The position numbers were made by a program, and so were the translations under genes. Below the pieces are notes generated by a model that was not told the DNA's origin, ran no database searches, and worked only from the letters and a program-made list of their open reading frames with translations. Below, one piece after another: positions 1 through 9,926 of a stretch of DNA of 64,000 nucleotides. How positions within the stretch are numbered: position 1 is the first letter of the stretch; each line of letters starts with the position of its first letter. The stretch is from Amyloporia xantha (Eukaryota; Basidiomycota; Agaricomycetes; Polyporales; Adustoporiaceae): positions 124,001 to 188,000 of the forward strand of contig JAYKKR010000015.1 in NCBI GenBank assembly GCA_036971615.1, in the 5' to 3' direction.

Positions 1-93
1 GGGCGAGTGGTCTCTGATGGACATGTCCGAGGCGGCGAGCGCGATGGTGTCTTGCTCGTAGTCGCGTCGGAGGTGGGTGGGACTGGGGGGCAT
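1..93 (-). CDS. N-terminus of an unidentified protein, cut by the left edge
   Basis: The minus strand has an ATG at 93-91 followed by 31 open codons running off the window. The peptide begins MPPSPTHLRRDYEQ and continues through DTIALAASDMS. This looks like a genuine start: the frame is open to the edge and the upstream DNA (94-1035) is gene-free. The fragment is polar and has no signal peptide or membrane segment. It is too short to assign to a family, so I give no function. The neighbour to its right, NDUFA13, is on the same strand about 940 bases upstream. Confidence 0.45.
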   Translation of the reverse strand, partial: MPPSPTHLRRDYEQDTIALAASDMSIRDHSP

Positions 94-1035
94 AGACGGG
101 AGGGATGGGGGAAAAGGAAAGGTTGAGGTCCCGAAGCGACGCGTCCTTAAATAGGGCGGCGCAGCAGCCACGTACTGGAGGATGTGATGATGACACCGGG
201 ATGCGGAGGAGAATGCAGCGGGAGTATTCGCAGGGCGTGTGGCTTGGGACTTAAATGGGAGAATCAGAGGGTCTCGGCAGAGAAGGGCGAGCGGCCTTCG
301 AACGGCAGCCATATGTGATTGCGCGCGGTACCTCAACTGACTCGGTCGAATCAGCGGCAGTCTGGCGAATCTGAACGGGGGCTCGGAGAGTTTGTTCCTG
401 CTGTGACGGCAGCCGGTTTTGGAAGGATATACGGCCAAAATTAGTTGCCAGGATTCGATAGATTCGAGGACGAGTCCGATAGAAGTATGGATGGATCGCC
501 CGGGCGATATCAGCCTAGTGGATAGGTGTGACCCGGTGACAAGGTGGGCGGTTCTCGTGTATTGGACGGCCAACGCTGTGGGTGGTGATGGCAGGCAGCA
601 GCAGGCAGTGCCAAACGCGCGCACGGAGGAAGGTAGCGCTAGGCTTGCCTTGCAATGGCGCTGCACTAAGCGTGAAGAGGACAATCGTGGCCCGTGTCAG
701 AGCCCGGTCGTGTCAGAGAATCAGCCTGCGCCGCCGCCACCCACCGTGCCGTACCCCCCGGCACTTGCCCTTAACGGGGGACTGTCGGCTTGCCCCCGTG
801 GGAACGCATCCCCATTTGGCACCTCCGCCCCGACCGCCAGGCTCTGTCTACCCATTGTCTCCGCTCTCAGTTCGCAGCCAATCGCCGCTCGGCGGATCCG
901 TTCCCCTGCGCTCCGGTATGTTGTCTCTCGCGCGCTGACATAGTCCAGACAAATGATGATATAACTCTGCTAAATGGAAGCGTATTATCGCCTGATACCA
1001 CACCTGAGGAAGCGGGTACAACGAGACAACTACCA
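94..1035. other. Gene-free stretch between the left-edge gene and NDUFA13
   Basis: Several overlapping open frames lie here on both strands, but none shows family motifs, a start context or splice signals that join into a protein. The stretch probably holds the promoter of the left-edge gene and the 3' untranslated region of NDUFA13. I see nothing else that I can support. Confidence 0.4.
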
Positions 1036-1824
1036 TCATAGAACCACAATCGACTCCGCAGGCCGGTATCTTGGGTTATTATAGACACTTTTGCCTGCCT
1101 GTCACACATCCGACGCGAACAGGGGTCATCCACACAGGCGAGAAGAGAAGAGATAACAATCAGCAAACGACCGCAACCCATCGGCCCCTCATCAAGTGAT
1201 CCACTAACCTCCCAGCCCTGCACGTCCTTCATGATCTCCTTCTCTCTTTCCAGAGTCGCCTGCTGACGTCGGTACGCATCGCGGTCGCCTTCCGCCAGCA
1301 ATAGGGGGACCAGATGGATTCGGGACCACACTTTCTCTCTCTGGAGCTCTCTGCAAAACACACCCATATCAGCATCGGACTGTTCTCGCTCTCTCATGTA
1401 CCCATATCTGGCCGTCACAATGATAAGAGGTATCTGTATCGTGCGGTCGGATCCAAAGGCGGCCACGTTCCGCGGCGAGCGGGGCCATTCAGCACACGTT
1501 TAACGTCCGCCTGACCACTTTCCTTTCCGAATGAATACGTCCGATTTTCCACGTACCTCTTCTCCAAGTTGCCCTTTCCGACTCGATAGAAGCCATAGGC
1601 GCATACCGCCGTCACACCGCCGAGGATGACAAGTCCACCGGGCCCACGAAACGGCAAATTGCGCTTGTACTTGATGGCGTCAAACCCCCCCGGCGGGGGC
1701 ATATCCCTGCATACGCGGAGCACAGCTATGAGTGTTGTCGCATGTACAGATGAGTCAGACAATGGCCCACTGTCTGTATGTCGTCGACACTGGCAGTCCG
1801 TAGATGTCAATACCTCACTTCCAT
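1036..1824 (-). CDS. NDUFA13: NADH:ubiquinone oxidoreductase subunit NDUFA13 (GRIM-19/B16.6)
   Basis: Accessory subunit of mitochondrial complex I, anchored in the inner membrane by one N-terminal helix. Four exons: 1824-1814, 1706-1557, 1350-1209 and 1098-1036, giving 121 residues. The first coding exon is only 11 bases and yields MEVR. The family signature DMPPPGGFDAIKYKRNLP follows directly, then a hydrophobic segment (about residues 27-44). Next come the conserved RELQREKVWSRIHLVPLL and the EKEIMKDVQGWE block. The last exon supplies AGKSVYNN and ends in VVL. The length is slightly below the human protein (144 aa) because the C-terminus is short. The gene is divergent from the INO80F-domain gene, with about 690 bases between the starts. 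Identification is firm. The 11-nt first exon rests on phase and splice signals only. Confidence 0.9.
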
Positions 1825-2514
1825 TTTACGGGAGAAACGTCATTCGACTCACTGGCAGAAGCTCTACTCGGCGTGAGTCAGATGGAAAGCCGTTCGGCGA
1901 GTCAACTTTGTAAGAAGTGTGCTGCGGCGATGACTGTCAACTGGGTGCGAAGCGTGTGGTGAGGGTGGTCGACGTTGCACAACTTGTCAACAGCGCGTCC
2001 GGCCCTGATGAGACTCACGTGGCTGTGGCAAACACCTTCCCTTTCAGGCCGTCGGGCATCGGGCTTAGGCTGGGCGTATCGACACCGCCGTCGTGCAGAG
2101 CTTCTTCACAGCAGTTGGTTTCACATGGATGCCAGGAATATATCCAATCACATATCTCAAGAGGGCAGGTCATCTAATAATTGTTCATCAGCATCTACCT
2201 GCCAGTTCGGGACCCGATGGGATCATTGACAAGAAAACAAATGTCCACAGCATCACCGCCACTCGTTTTCGCCACGTCGACAATGAGATTAGAATGAGAG
2301 CGATACAGAGAAAGACAATAAGGAGTGTATTGTGCGCATGTCATCGCTGTGCACGTCCATCGCGAGGACGAGGAAGTGCAGGCGACCGCAAACAGCCGAG
2401 GCGTGTCTCGGTATGGGAACTTTACTGCAAACGGATTCAACGCCGGCCAAACATGACAGCTAAGCTCGAAATGAGAGGCGTCCTTTCGGCCTCAGAGCTT
2501 CTCTCACTGCCACC
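1825..2514. promoter_or_regulatory. Divergent intergenic region, NDUFA13 / INO80F-domain gene
   Basis: About 690 bases separate the two head-to-head start codons, so both promoters must lie here. I see no clear TATA box or palindromic operator that I would assign to either gene, and no coding potential supported by splice signals. Confidence 0.4.
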
Positions 2515-4302
2515 ATGTCGCGCCAACCGTCCCCCGGCCCATCTCTTCCACACATGCATGCGCCCACACTGTATCACCCTCCGGGCCTCGCATCTAACCC
2601 CCAATTCGCCCAAAAGCAGAAGAACTCTGGCAAGAATTATGTGGCGGGCATCACCGCCGGTGTCGAGGACGTCAAATATCAAGCGAAATACAAGGAATTG
2701 AAGAAGAAAGTGAAGGAGATTGAGTCGGTCAGTGGCATGCAGTGCGGCGACAATGCACTCGGCGTTGATCATTGCCTCTCCAGGACAATGACAGGCTGTA
2801 CTTCAAACTCCTTCTGGCCAAGAAGAACATACGCCGTATGAATCTTGAAAGAGCGTGAGTCATCGTGTCACTCGCCGTGAGGCTCATCATAATGGACGCG
2901 CGTCGCTGTTAGGATCTTGTATGAGCGATTGGCAGCCGTGCCGCCTACCCCAGGAAGGCATGTGCAAGAATTACCCCCAGACCAGGACCCAATATTCCAT
3001 CTGCATCCTCCCGTTCCTCCAGAACATGCTCGAGTGGTGGAACCCAATGATCCCGCTCTCATAGAATACTTGAGGACCCGTCCTCATGCTAGGCTAGTCA
3101 TTGGTCCAGATGGTCGAGTGGTCACCGTGGAAGATCGACCCCCCACCCCAGGACCCAACGGTACCATCGCAGCCCCCCTGCCGCCACCTCATGGGCTACC
3201 TCTTGTGTATGGTTTTCGCCATGACTCAGGACCTGGTTATGATCCCCACAGGCACATACCTCCCCTACCGCCTATGATTCCTCTCATTCAGCCCTCGGCG
3301 GAAGACCATCCAGAACTACCCCCTATCAATGACCACCATGGTGCTCTATACTCGCAGCCGCAGCCGCACGGGCATCCACACGCGTACCCGCAATCGCACG
3401 GCGGGTCTTCTCATCACTCACGCTCAAACTCTGCGCGCCCAGATCTAGATGCGCTGCCAGGAACCAACCCGAGAATTGAGAGCCTCCCGCCTGCGCATGG
3501 TGGGCATAGCCCTAGTATGCCAGGAGAAGGGCAAAGCGAGAGATCCAGAAGACATGATATCCATGAGCTGACCCATCCGCACGGACACCCACTTCCGCAC
3601 CCGCATGTCCAGATACCTGCGCCGAACCTCTCTGCATCGCCCCCTGCGCATTCTCCCGCGAGCACGCGCGGCTCTGACCGCAGCGCAGGGCGTGTCCACA
3701 ATCATCAGCGTGTCGGGCCGGGCGCCAATATCAACCGGGAAATGTCCCAGCGCGAATGGGAGCAGGAGAGGAGCTGGGAGCGCGACAGAGACAGAGACAG
3801 AGACAGAGACAGAGACCTTCCCACCCATCTGCGACAAGAATTACGCGGGGAGAATGGACCCTGGGTACGCGATGATGTGCCCCCGGCCGAGAGGATATCT
3901 CACAGCGCGTCGCGCTCTGGATCCCCGACATCGGTCCCTGGAAATGGAGGAAGCAGGGTCCCTTCGCGTCCTACGTCAGGCCAGTCAATGGCATACGATG
4001 TCGACCGGCCGCGGCCTACAGCACCGCGTGTGTCCAACCTGCTCGGCATCGACCGGGAACCAGGATATGACGACCACGACGACCACAACTCTGGTCCTCC
4101 GGCTGCGCACTTTGACTCTAGATCTCGATATGTGGATGCGGAAAACGAGTACGCTTCAGACATTCGTTCTCCGGTCGAGGCTACTCGCGCCTCATCGAGT
4201 CAGAACAGCCAGGTGTCTCGGGGAATGAAAAGGAGACACTCCGAGGATATCGACGAGGATCCGAACGAGCATAGAGGGGAGCGTATGGAAGAGGATGACT
4301 AG
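2515..4302 (+). CDS. INO80 complex subunit F domain-containing protein
   Basis: Three exons, 2515-2727, 2784-2854 and 2913-4302, join to 557 residues. The only folded part recognised is a short coiled-coil module at about residues 48-105. It reads KYKELKKKVKEIE, then DNDRLYFKLLLAKKNIRRMN, then LERAILYERLAAV, and matches the fungal INO80F-type domain found in subunits of the INO80 chromatin remodeller. The rest is disordered and rich in Pro, His, Ser and Arg, with an RD dipeptide run at 3784-3815 from a hexameric DNA repeat and an acidic C-terminus. By family it is expected to be nuclear and to bind the remodeller; nothing in the sequence shows a catalytic role. Both introns sit inside or next to the domain, and the joins restore it exactly, which supports the model. 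Confidence 0.75.
3784..3815 (+). repeat. Hexanucleotide tandem repeat GACAGA coding for Arg-Asp
   Basis: About five copies of GACAGA in tandem lie inside the last exon of the INO80F-domain gene and translate to alternating R and D. The frame is kept, so copy number changes would only lengthen or shorten the RD run. Confidence 0.85.
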
Positions 4303-4818
4303 TCGACACAGCTTCGCGGGACAGTGCGGGAAATCTGGTAACCGTTCGTCTATTGTGTGTAGTGCTTCCTGATTATGTCTTCCTATATCAGACTCTGTGC
4401 CATTGTCTTGGAAATTTCAGGGCATCTCTTGTATTGCCTCCTTGGGTCTTGTCATATTCTCAAACTACGCGGATCCGCGTAGGTGTTTACATTGTAGTTG
4501 AGAAGCACCCCTTGCCAACTGGTCGCTTCATTCCGAGTCCTCTCCATTTCCCGAAATCTGGTATCTCAAGCGGTGCATGAATTATGATTCATAAGTGTGC
4601 AGACTGTTGCTTTACGTTGAGGTATATACGTGTTCCGCGGAATTACCTATGATACATCAGATTATACCATGTTCACGCTGCCGACCAAAGAATACACGAG
4701 TCACTTGTTGTATGCGGATTCGCAACTAGTATTGATATCGCGAGAAATATATCGTAACGGTGCACATTCTAATCAGAACACATCTGGTATAATTCTACCG
4801 CTGTGGATGATACGGATG
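4303..4818. other. Convergent 3' intergenic region
   Basis: This lies between the stop codons of the INO80F-domain gene (+) and the next gene (-). It is AT-richer than its surroundings and holds only short spurious open frames. It probably contains both 3' untranslated regions and polyadenylation sites. Confidence 0.4.
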
Positions 4819-5610
4819 CTACCAACCGGGTGGGCTCGCTGATCCAAAAGACGATGTGCCTTCAAGATGAACAGACGCGTCCTCATCTTCGTCCACTTGC
4901 CAGGAAGCGGTCGAGCGTTCAGCAGAGACCTGATATCGTTGCCACGGAGGGTAGTGCATCTGGTCCCCTGTAACTCCGCGCCAGAGGGCGGCTTTGTCGG
5001 CCCAGTATTCATCCAAGCTGTCTTGGTCATTGAATTCGTAGTGGCGTCTGGGAAGGGCCGCTTGGCTAAGCTCAAGTGCGTCCATGAGGATATCTTCGCT
5101 GTACTCGGTGACCGATGGTTTGGCGTTGAGGATGACGTCCATGATGAAGGGTCTCCTGCCGAGCCAGTCCGTCTCTATTGACACCGTTTGTTGTGCCTTT
5201 CTAATGAGTTCCCTGGCAGGTGACGGAGGTGGCAGTAGGGTGCTTGATAGTGTCAGGGCAACAGGCGCAGCGTGTTGGCCTGTGGAGCGACGCGGCGTAC
5301 TAAACCCGCTGCGTCGGCGACGAACAGAAGCAGAGTTGCCCGGACGGAGCTCTGGTTCGACGGCCCGGCCTAGGTGACGTTCAAGTGTCGGTCGCTGATT
5401 TTTCCTCGCAGATATCTTGGACTTTCGAGTACGTTTCACCGAAGAAACTTTGTCAGCCCGACGCGCACGAGCGCTGCGCCGAGGATTGATGGGTGCATCT
5501 CCGGACATCCTTGTTTGTATATGTGACAAGACAAATTACGGCGATTGAAGCACTTACGATATGTCGAGATCGGCTGTGGACAGCATATTGCTAGCGCCTT
5601 CGAAATTCAT
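4819..5610 (-). CDS. Unidentified protein with a basic N-terminal half
   Basis: Two exons, 5610-5558 and 5509-4819, join through a GTAAGT..CAAG intron to 247 residues beginning MNFEGASNML. I do not recognise a family. Residues about 25-90 are strongly basic (RRSARARR, KRTRKSK, RRRRSGF), which suggests a nuclear or nucleic-acid-binding protein. Residues about 115-210 look folded and contain SIETDWLGRRPFIMDVI, an EYSEDILMDALELSQAAL helix-like stretch and a Trp/Tyr-rich segment (DEYWADKAALWRG). The C-terminus is acidic, then Ser/Gly-rich. There is no signal peptide or membrane segment. The upstream exon keeps the same frame and adds 18 residues; the second possible start is the Met at 5508. Function is unknown. 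Confidence 0.65.
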
Positions 5611-6869
5611 GGTGAGTTTCAGATCAAGACCGGCAAGCGAGACGACTTAACGAGGAGCGGCTGACCAGAGTTTGTCATGCGGCGATTCCAATTCAAACTG
5701 GCCAGACACGAATATGGTCGTCCGCTTGTCCGAAACCTAATACTGCGGATCATGGGGACGCGAGTAGTCGGAGCGCGTCCTAATTGCGCGATGTAAGAGC
5801 AGCCGCCGCCCGCCGCATCTGACAATGCACTTCGTAGTCTGCTATGCCGGGGCATATATAACACGGCCGAGGTGTCGAGGGCGCCGGACGGGCGGTAAGG
5901 AGATAGCCATCTTCGGGTCGGTCAGGATCTGAATGAGACCGTGGATAGGGGCTGGACAGGATAGGAATAAGCTGCGGACCGAATATGCCCATTAGACATT
6001 CGGAGGATGTCGATAAGCGTACCAGTCCATTGGGCAGAGACGGATGACATTTGGGGTCATATGAGTCTGGAGAGCACCCGGAACTATTCTCGAGGCGGGG
6101 TTGAATTCAGCTCGGAACTAAATCCGCTGAGCGTTAGGGGACGACTCAGCGTGGACGGGATCAAATCGATCATATGGCACTTGGAGGATTTGCAACGGAC
6201 AAGGACGGACGGAGACTAAGCTGCGCGTCTGGGGGTGACCCCGAGGGGCGCGCGTCGGAGCGCCGAAAGCGAGTACGGGAGGTTGGTAGCCACGCCTTGG
6301 CCACGCCCCAGGCATTCCGTCGATCTGGTGCGTCATCGCGTGCTCTCCATCTGAGTTCAGGAATCCTTCTTCCGGTCATCAATCTTCCCTACAATCGCTC
6401 GAAACGAAGAATCGGGCTGCCAATACAGTGCCCTAGTGCAGTGCACACAGGAATCCCAGAGCTAGCTCGAAATGGTCATCATGTCCGCGGAGACCAAACT
6501 CCAGCCAAACAGCCTGCCGGCCGAGAGCACACTGATCCAGCTGGATTCTCTCAGCAACGCTCACCACTGGCCGTGGTCGTTCGCGTTCGCCGCAAGTGTC
6601 AATGAACAGTCCACCATTGGGGATTTCACACGGCAGCTGACCTCAACATGACAGGAGCAAATCAACTCCAATCACATACCGTCACTCGCAGACCGGCGGC
6701 GAACGTCAGTCACCAGGCTCGGCTATTTTTGAACAAGTGTGAAAAGATGCAAGTCTCGCGACAAATATCTACACCAAAAGGAAGTCCCAGGCCCCTTCCA
6801 GGCCCCTTTGTGGCGGCCCGCATCTCATGCTTCTTGCGCTTGACCCACACCAGCATCCCACGGTCGCGC
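5611..6869. other. 1.26-kb gene-free region
   Basis: This lies upstream of the unidentified gene and downstream of NDUFS8, both on the minus strand. I found no motif-bearing frame, no tRNA-like box pair and no repeat here. It must include the promoter of the unidentified gene. Confidence 0.4.
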
Positions 6870-7962
6870 TCACCGATAAACGTGGTCCGCTGTGTAGGCG
6901 CACATTATCAGCTCGGTCATCTCACATGATTTACAGGATGGGGAAAAACATACCGTGCAAGTTCGCTGCGATCTCGGCTTCGGCCCTGTCTCCGTTGGCG
7001 AGCAGTTTCTCCTTGTTATACAGAAGTTCCTCGCGCGTCTCCGTAGAATACTCCTGGTTTTGAGCTGCGCGGAAGAATCAAGCGGGTACGTACAACAGTG
7101 ACGCGCGTAATGATAGCGAAAAAAGGTTCCGTCAGGAACAGACGATATGGAACAACTAAACAGTAGAAGGTCACACACTTTCTACGATCGCGTCGACCGG
7201 GCAAGCCTCTTGACAGAATCCACAGTAAATGCATTTGGTCATGTCAATATCTGTGTTTCCATCGCACCGTAGGTAAGAGTCCAGCGTCCATAAAATGAAC
7301 AACATACCGTATCGGGTGGTCCGTCTTGAACCGTCCATACGAGCCTCACTCTCGATTGTGATCGCTTGTGCAGGACAGATGGCCTCACAGAGCTTACACG
7401 CTGACAGTAGCATAAATTATCACGGTGCTAGACGCATCCATTCTACAAACTTACCAATGCAGCGCTCTTCGCCACTAGGGTATCGTCGCAGAGCATGCTC
7501 TCCGCGGAAACGAGGGGACAATGGGCCCTTCTCGAAGGGGTACATTATAGTATACGGTGGTCTGAAGAACTGCTCCAGCACGATCCACATGCCTGCACGC
7601 GTGATTAGCAATAAGCATAGACTGTACTTCGTGACTAACGCACCTCTCAAAATCTCCGTAAAGAAGAACAAGTGAACCGCCTTGTCGATGGCGCCAGGTC
7701 CATCCTTGTACGGGTCAAAATCCTTGCCCGGCTCATCTGCGGCAGAGAACGTAGCGGTCTTGGAGCCAGGAGAGCGGGGGGCCACGTTGTCGGGAAGATA
7801 GTCTTTCGGGTGCGCATCTTTGTGCAATGGCTCCGCGGCCGAAAGTCGACGAGTGGTGGACAGCAGGCGGTTGGCCAGCAGGATGGATGCCCGCGGTGCA
7901 GCCATGCGAGTAGCCAGCCGCGTAGACGGTCCAGCGGTTACGAGGGCACGAACGAACGACAT
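6870..7962 (-). CDS. NDUFS8: NADH:ubiquinone oxidoreductase iron-sulfur subunit NDUFS8 (TYKY)
   Basis: Core complex I subunit carrying the two tetranuclear clusters N6a and N6b, which pass electrons toward ubiquinone. Six exons: 7962-7644, 7592-7455, 7400-7308, 7250-7179, 7064-6954 and 6889-6870, giving 250 residues. The first 60 or so residues are Arg/Ser/Ala-rich without acidic residues, as in a matrix targeting peptide. The membrane-surface helix [20 protein letters not shown] follows. Two ferredoxin motifs bear all eight cysteines: C151, C154, C157, C161 and C190, C193, C196, C200. The protein ends in HADHVYR, close to the YLYR ending of the family. The start was set at the Met preceding the targeting peptide; an upstream in-frame Met at 8058 would add a non-presequence-like stretch. 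Divergent from prefoldin 2 across about 200 bases. Confidence 0.95.
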
Positions 7963-8168
7963 GGTGGTGGAAGTAGGGGTCGACGCGCTCGTCGGCGACG
8001 ACCTTTGTGCGTTGGGAATGACAGCGACGGGGCAACTCGACGGCGTTGGCGCATACAACGCAGGCCGGACTATGCCGGGAGTGGGCGTCGGCCAATCAAA
8101 TCGCTCGGATCTCTACTGCACTGCAGCCACCAGAGCACTGTGGCAGCGATCTGGCGCTCCATCATACG
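7963..8168. promoter_or_regulatory. Shared 206-bp promoter of NDUFS8 and PFD2
   Basis: The start codons of NDUFS8 (minus, 7962) and prefoldin subunit 2 (plus, 8169) are only 206 bases apart, so the two genes must share a bidirectional promoter. It contains a CCAAT sequence (8091-8095). I see no clear TATA box. Confidence 0.6.
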
Positions 8169-8729
8169 ATGTCCACCACAAAATCGAAAGCGAAGAGCTC
8201 TCAGGCCAAGTCTGCACCTTTAACGACTCAAGGTGCGCCTTTTACTTAATGTGCGCATATCATATGAGTCATGGGCCGCCGCCAGTTAGAAATCCAGCAG
8301 AATTACAACCGATTGCAGAACGAACTCCAGACGCTAGCTAGCAAAATCGGAGAACTCGAGCAAGAGGCAGAGGAGCATGGGTGCGTGTGGCTGTCAAGAT
8401 CGCTTTTATCACCTTTCCTGACTGTTCTATCACGGGCAGTCTGGTGTTGACCACGCTGGACGAAGCACTGGCAGAAGAGCCCGATCGCAAATGTTTCCGA
8501 CTAGTCGGCGGCGTCCTCGTTGAACGGACGGTAAAAGATGTCGTCCCTGCACTCCAGACAAACAAGGATGGTGTACGTTTGATCTTTAATCGCTGAAGGA
8601 ACACGTCCGCTGACTTTGTATTAGATTTTGAAAGTCATCGCGACCCTGGCAGAGCAGTATAAATCCAAGGAAGAGGAGTTTGAATCGTTCAAGCGAGATT
8701 ACAACATCCGACCTGCAGCTGCGGGGTAG
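8169..8729 (+). CDS. PFD2: Prefoldin subunit 2 (Gim4)
   Basis: Beta-type subunit of the hexameric prefoldin chaperone, which hands nascent actin and tubulin to the CCT chaperonin in the cytosol. Four exons: 8169-8232, 8290-8380, 8440-8572 and 8625-8729, giving 130 residues. A short basic Lys/Ser N-terminus precedes the first coiled-coil helix (EIQQNYNRLQNELQTLA, KIGELEQEAEEH). The diagnostic beta-hairpin core follows: VLTTLDEAL, RKCFRLVGGVLVERTVKDV, PALQTNKDG. The second coiled coil is VIATLAEQYKSKEEEFESFK. Length and layout match the yeast and human proteins. All four joins restore conserved sequence, so the model is secure. Confidence 0.95.
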
Positions 8730-9926
8730 ATGGATGTAAATTCGAGATTTGAGTCGTGCTGGTGTGTGTAGGCCAGATATTTGTATGGTGAGTATTCGAT
8801 CAGAGCGTAATGTGCGACCCTCTGCTTCATTGATGCTGATATGGATTCACCAAAGGCTCAAACCATCCATGCTACTTATACGCTTACACATTTGGCGACG
8901 TAGCTGATAAGACAGACGTACTGTATTGTAGCTTCCACTATGCGAGATCATGTTGAGAGTGGTGTATCGCTGCATGTAATTCCTTGTGTCGCATCAACAA
9001 CGCTGAATTGCCTGGATACTGTAACATTGCAACTGTGCTCTGAGTTCATCTGTCTATGTCCTTGGGAGACCGCTGATTCTACGCTGTGGTAATTAAATAA
9101 ATCTCATCCAAATTCCAGAATGTCCTGTCCACGGGGAGGTTCGTTCGCCGGACACCGAACACCGAACATGGAACGTCACACGGTGACACAGCTGTGACTA
9201 CCAGTACTCGCGAGCGCTTATTGGCCGTCGCAGTTTCCAAAATAGGTATCAGCCCGCCATTGTGGCTGAGCGTTGGCCCACCAGCGGCCACGGGCCAAGC
9301 GGGGGGGGTATGTCGACTCTGTCGAGGCCCACTGCTGTCCACAGCAGTGTCCACACATGAAGCTAGTGTGACAGAGGATTCCTTTTGTATATACCAGGTA
9401 TGAAGTTGCCTAAGTAGAGGTAACATGTTTCATCTGAATTAGCCACGGTGAGCCCCAGGCTCTTGACAATGAAAGCGACGGGATTGCTATAAGAGGAATG
9501 CGCCCCTTGCGCCAGTCGCCGACGGGGATCAGTCACCAAATGCGGGCCAGTGCGTGCTCCTGCTCCTGCCCGGGCCCGCCGCGCCACCCGCTTTGACCTA
9601 CCAATTTAGGGAGATATAGTCCATGTGGCCTCACATCACACTGTCACAGCGCCAGGCACGGTTCGCCGAACGTGTCCGCCGAACATGTTCGGCGAACCAG
9701 ACTCCCCACCGACAGGACGTTCTCCCAAATTCACAACGAATCGCAATGATCTTGTACTACGATCACACGTGATTGATACTCAAAGTCGATCGCAACGCGC
9801 TATGAGCGTCTAGCTACGTTCTTCTTCTTTACCCCTCCAGTCGAGGGCGACTTGTATTGCTCATAATTTCGGGTCGCTTTCTGACCGGGCAACACATTCT
9901 TTGGTCTATGCCATTCGCTTTTGACA
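8730..9926. other. 1.2-kb intergenic region with a hairpin and CCGAACA motifs
   Basis: No gene is supported between PFD2 and the CAP gene. The region carries a 12-bp inverted repeat at 9660-9698 and a related motif cluster at 9138-9170, listed separately. The last few hundred bases should hold the CAP gene promoter. Confidence 0.4.
9660..9698. repeat. Perfect 12-bp inverted repeat (hairpin)
   Basis: GGTTCGCCGAAC at 9660-9671 is the exact reverse complement of GTTCGGCGAACC at 9687-9698, with a 15-base loop that itself contains CCGAACA. A similar sequence with two tandem CCGAACA units lies at 9138-9170. Confidence 0.75.

Noticed and set aside
419..1466. Several overlapping open frames of 60-199 codons on both strands
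   Set aside because: They overlap NDUFA13 exons or intergenic DNA, share no family motif and are inconsistent with splice signals; they arise from GC-rich sequence.
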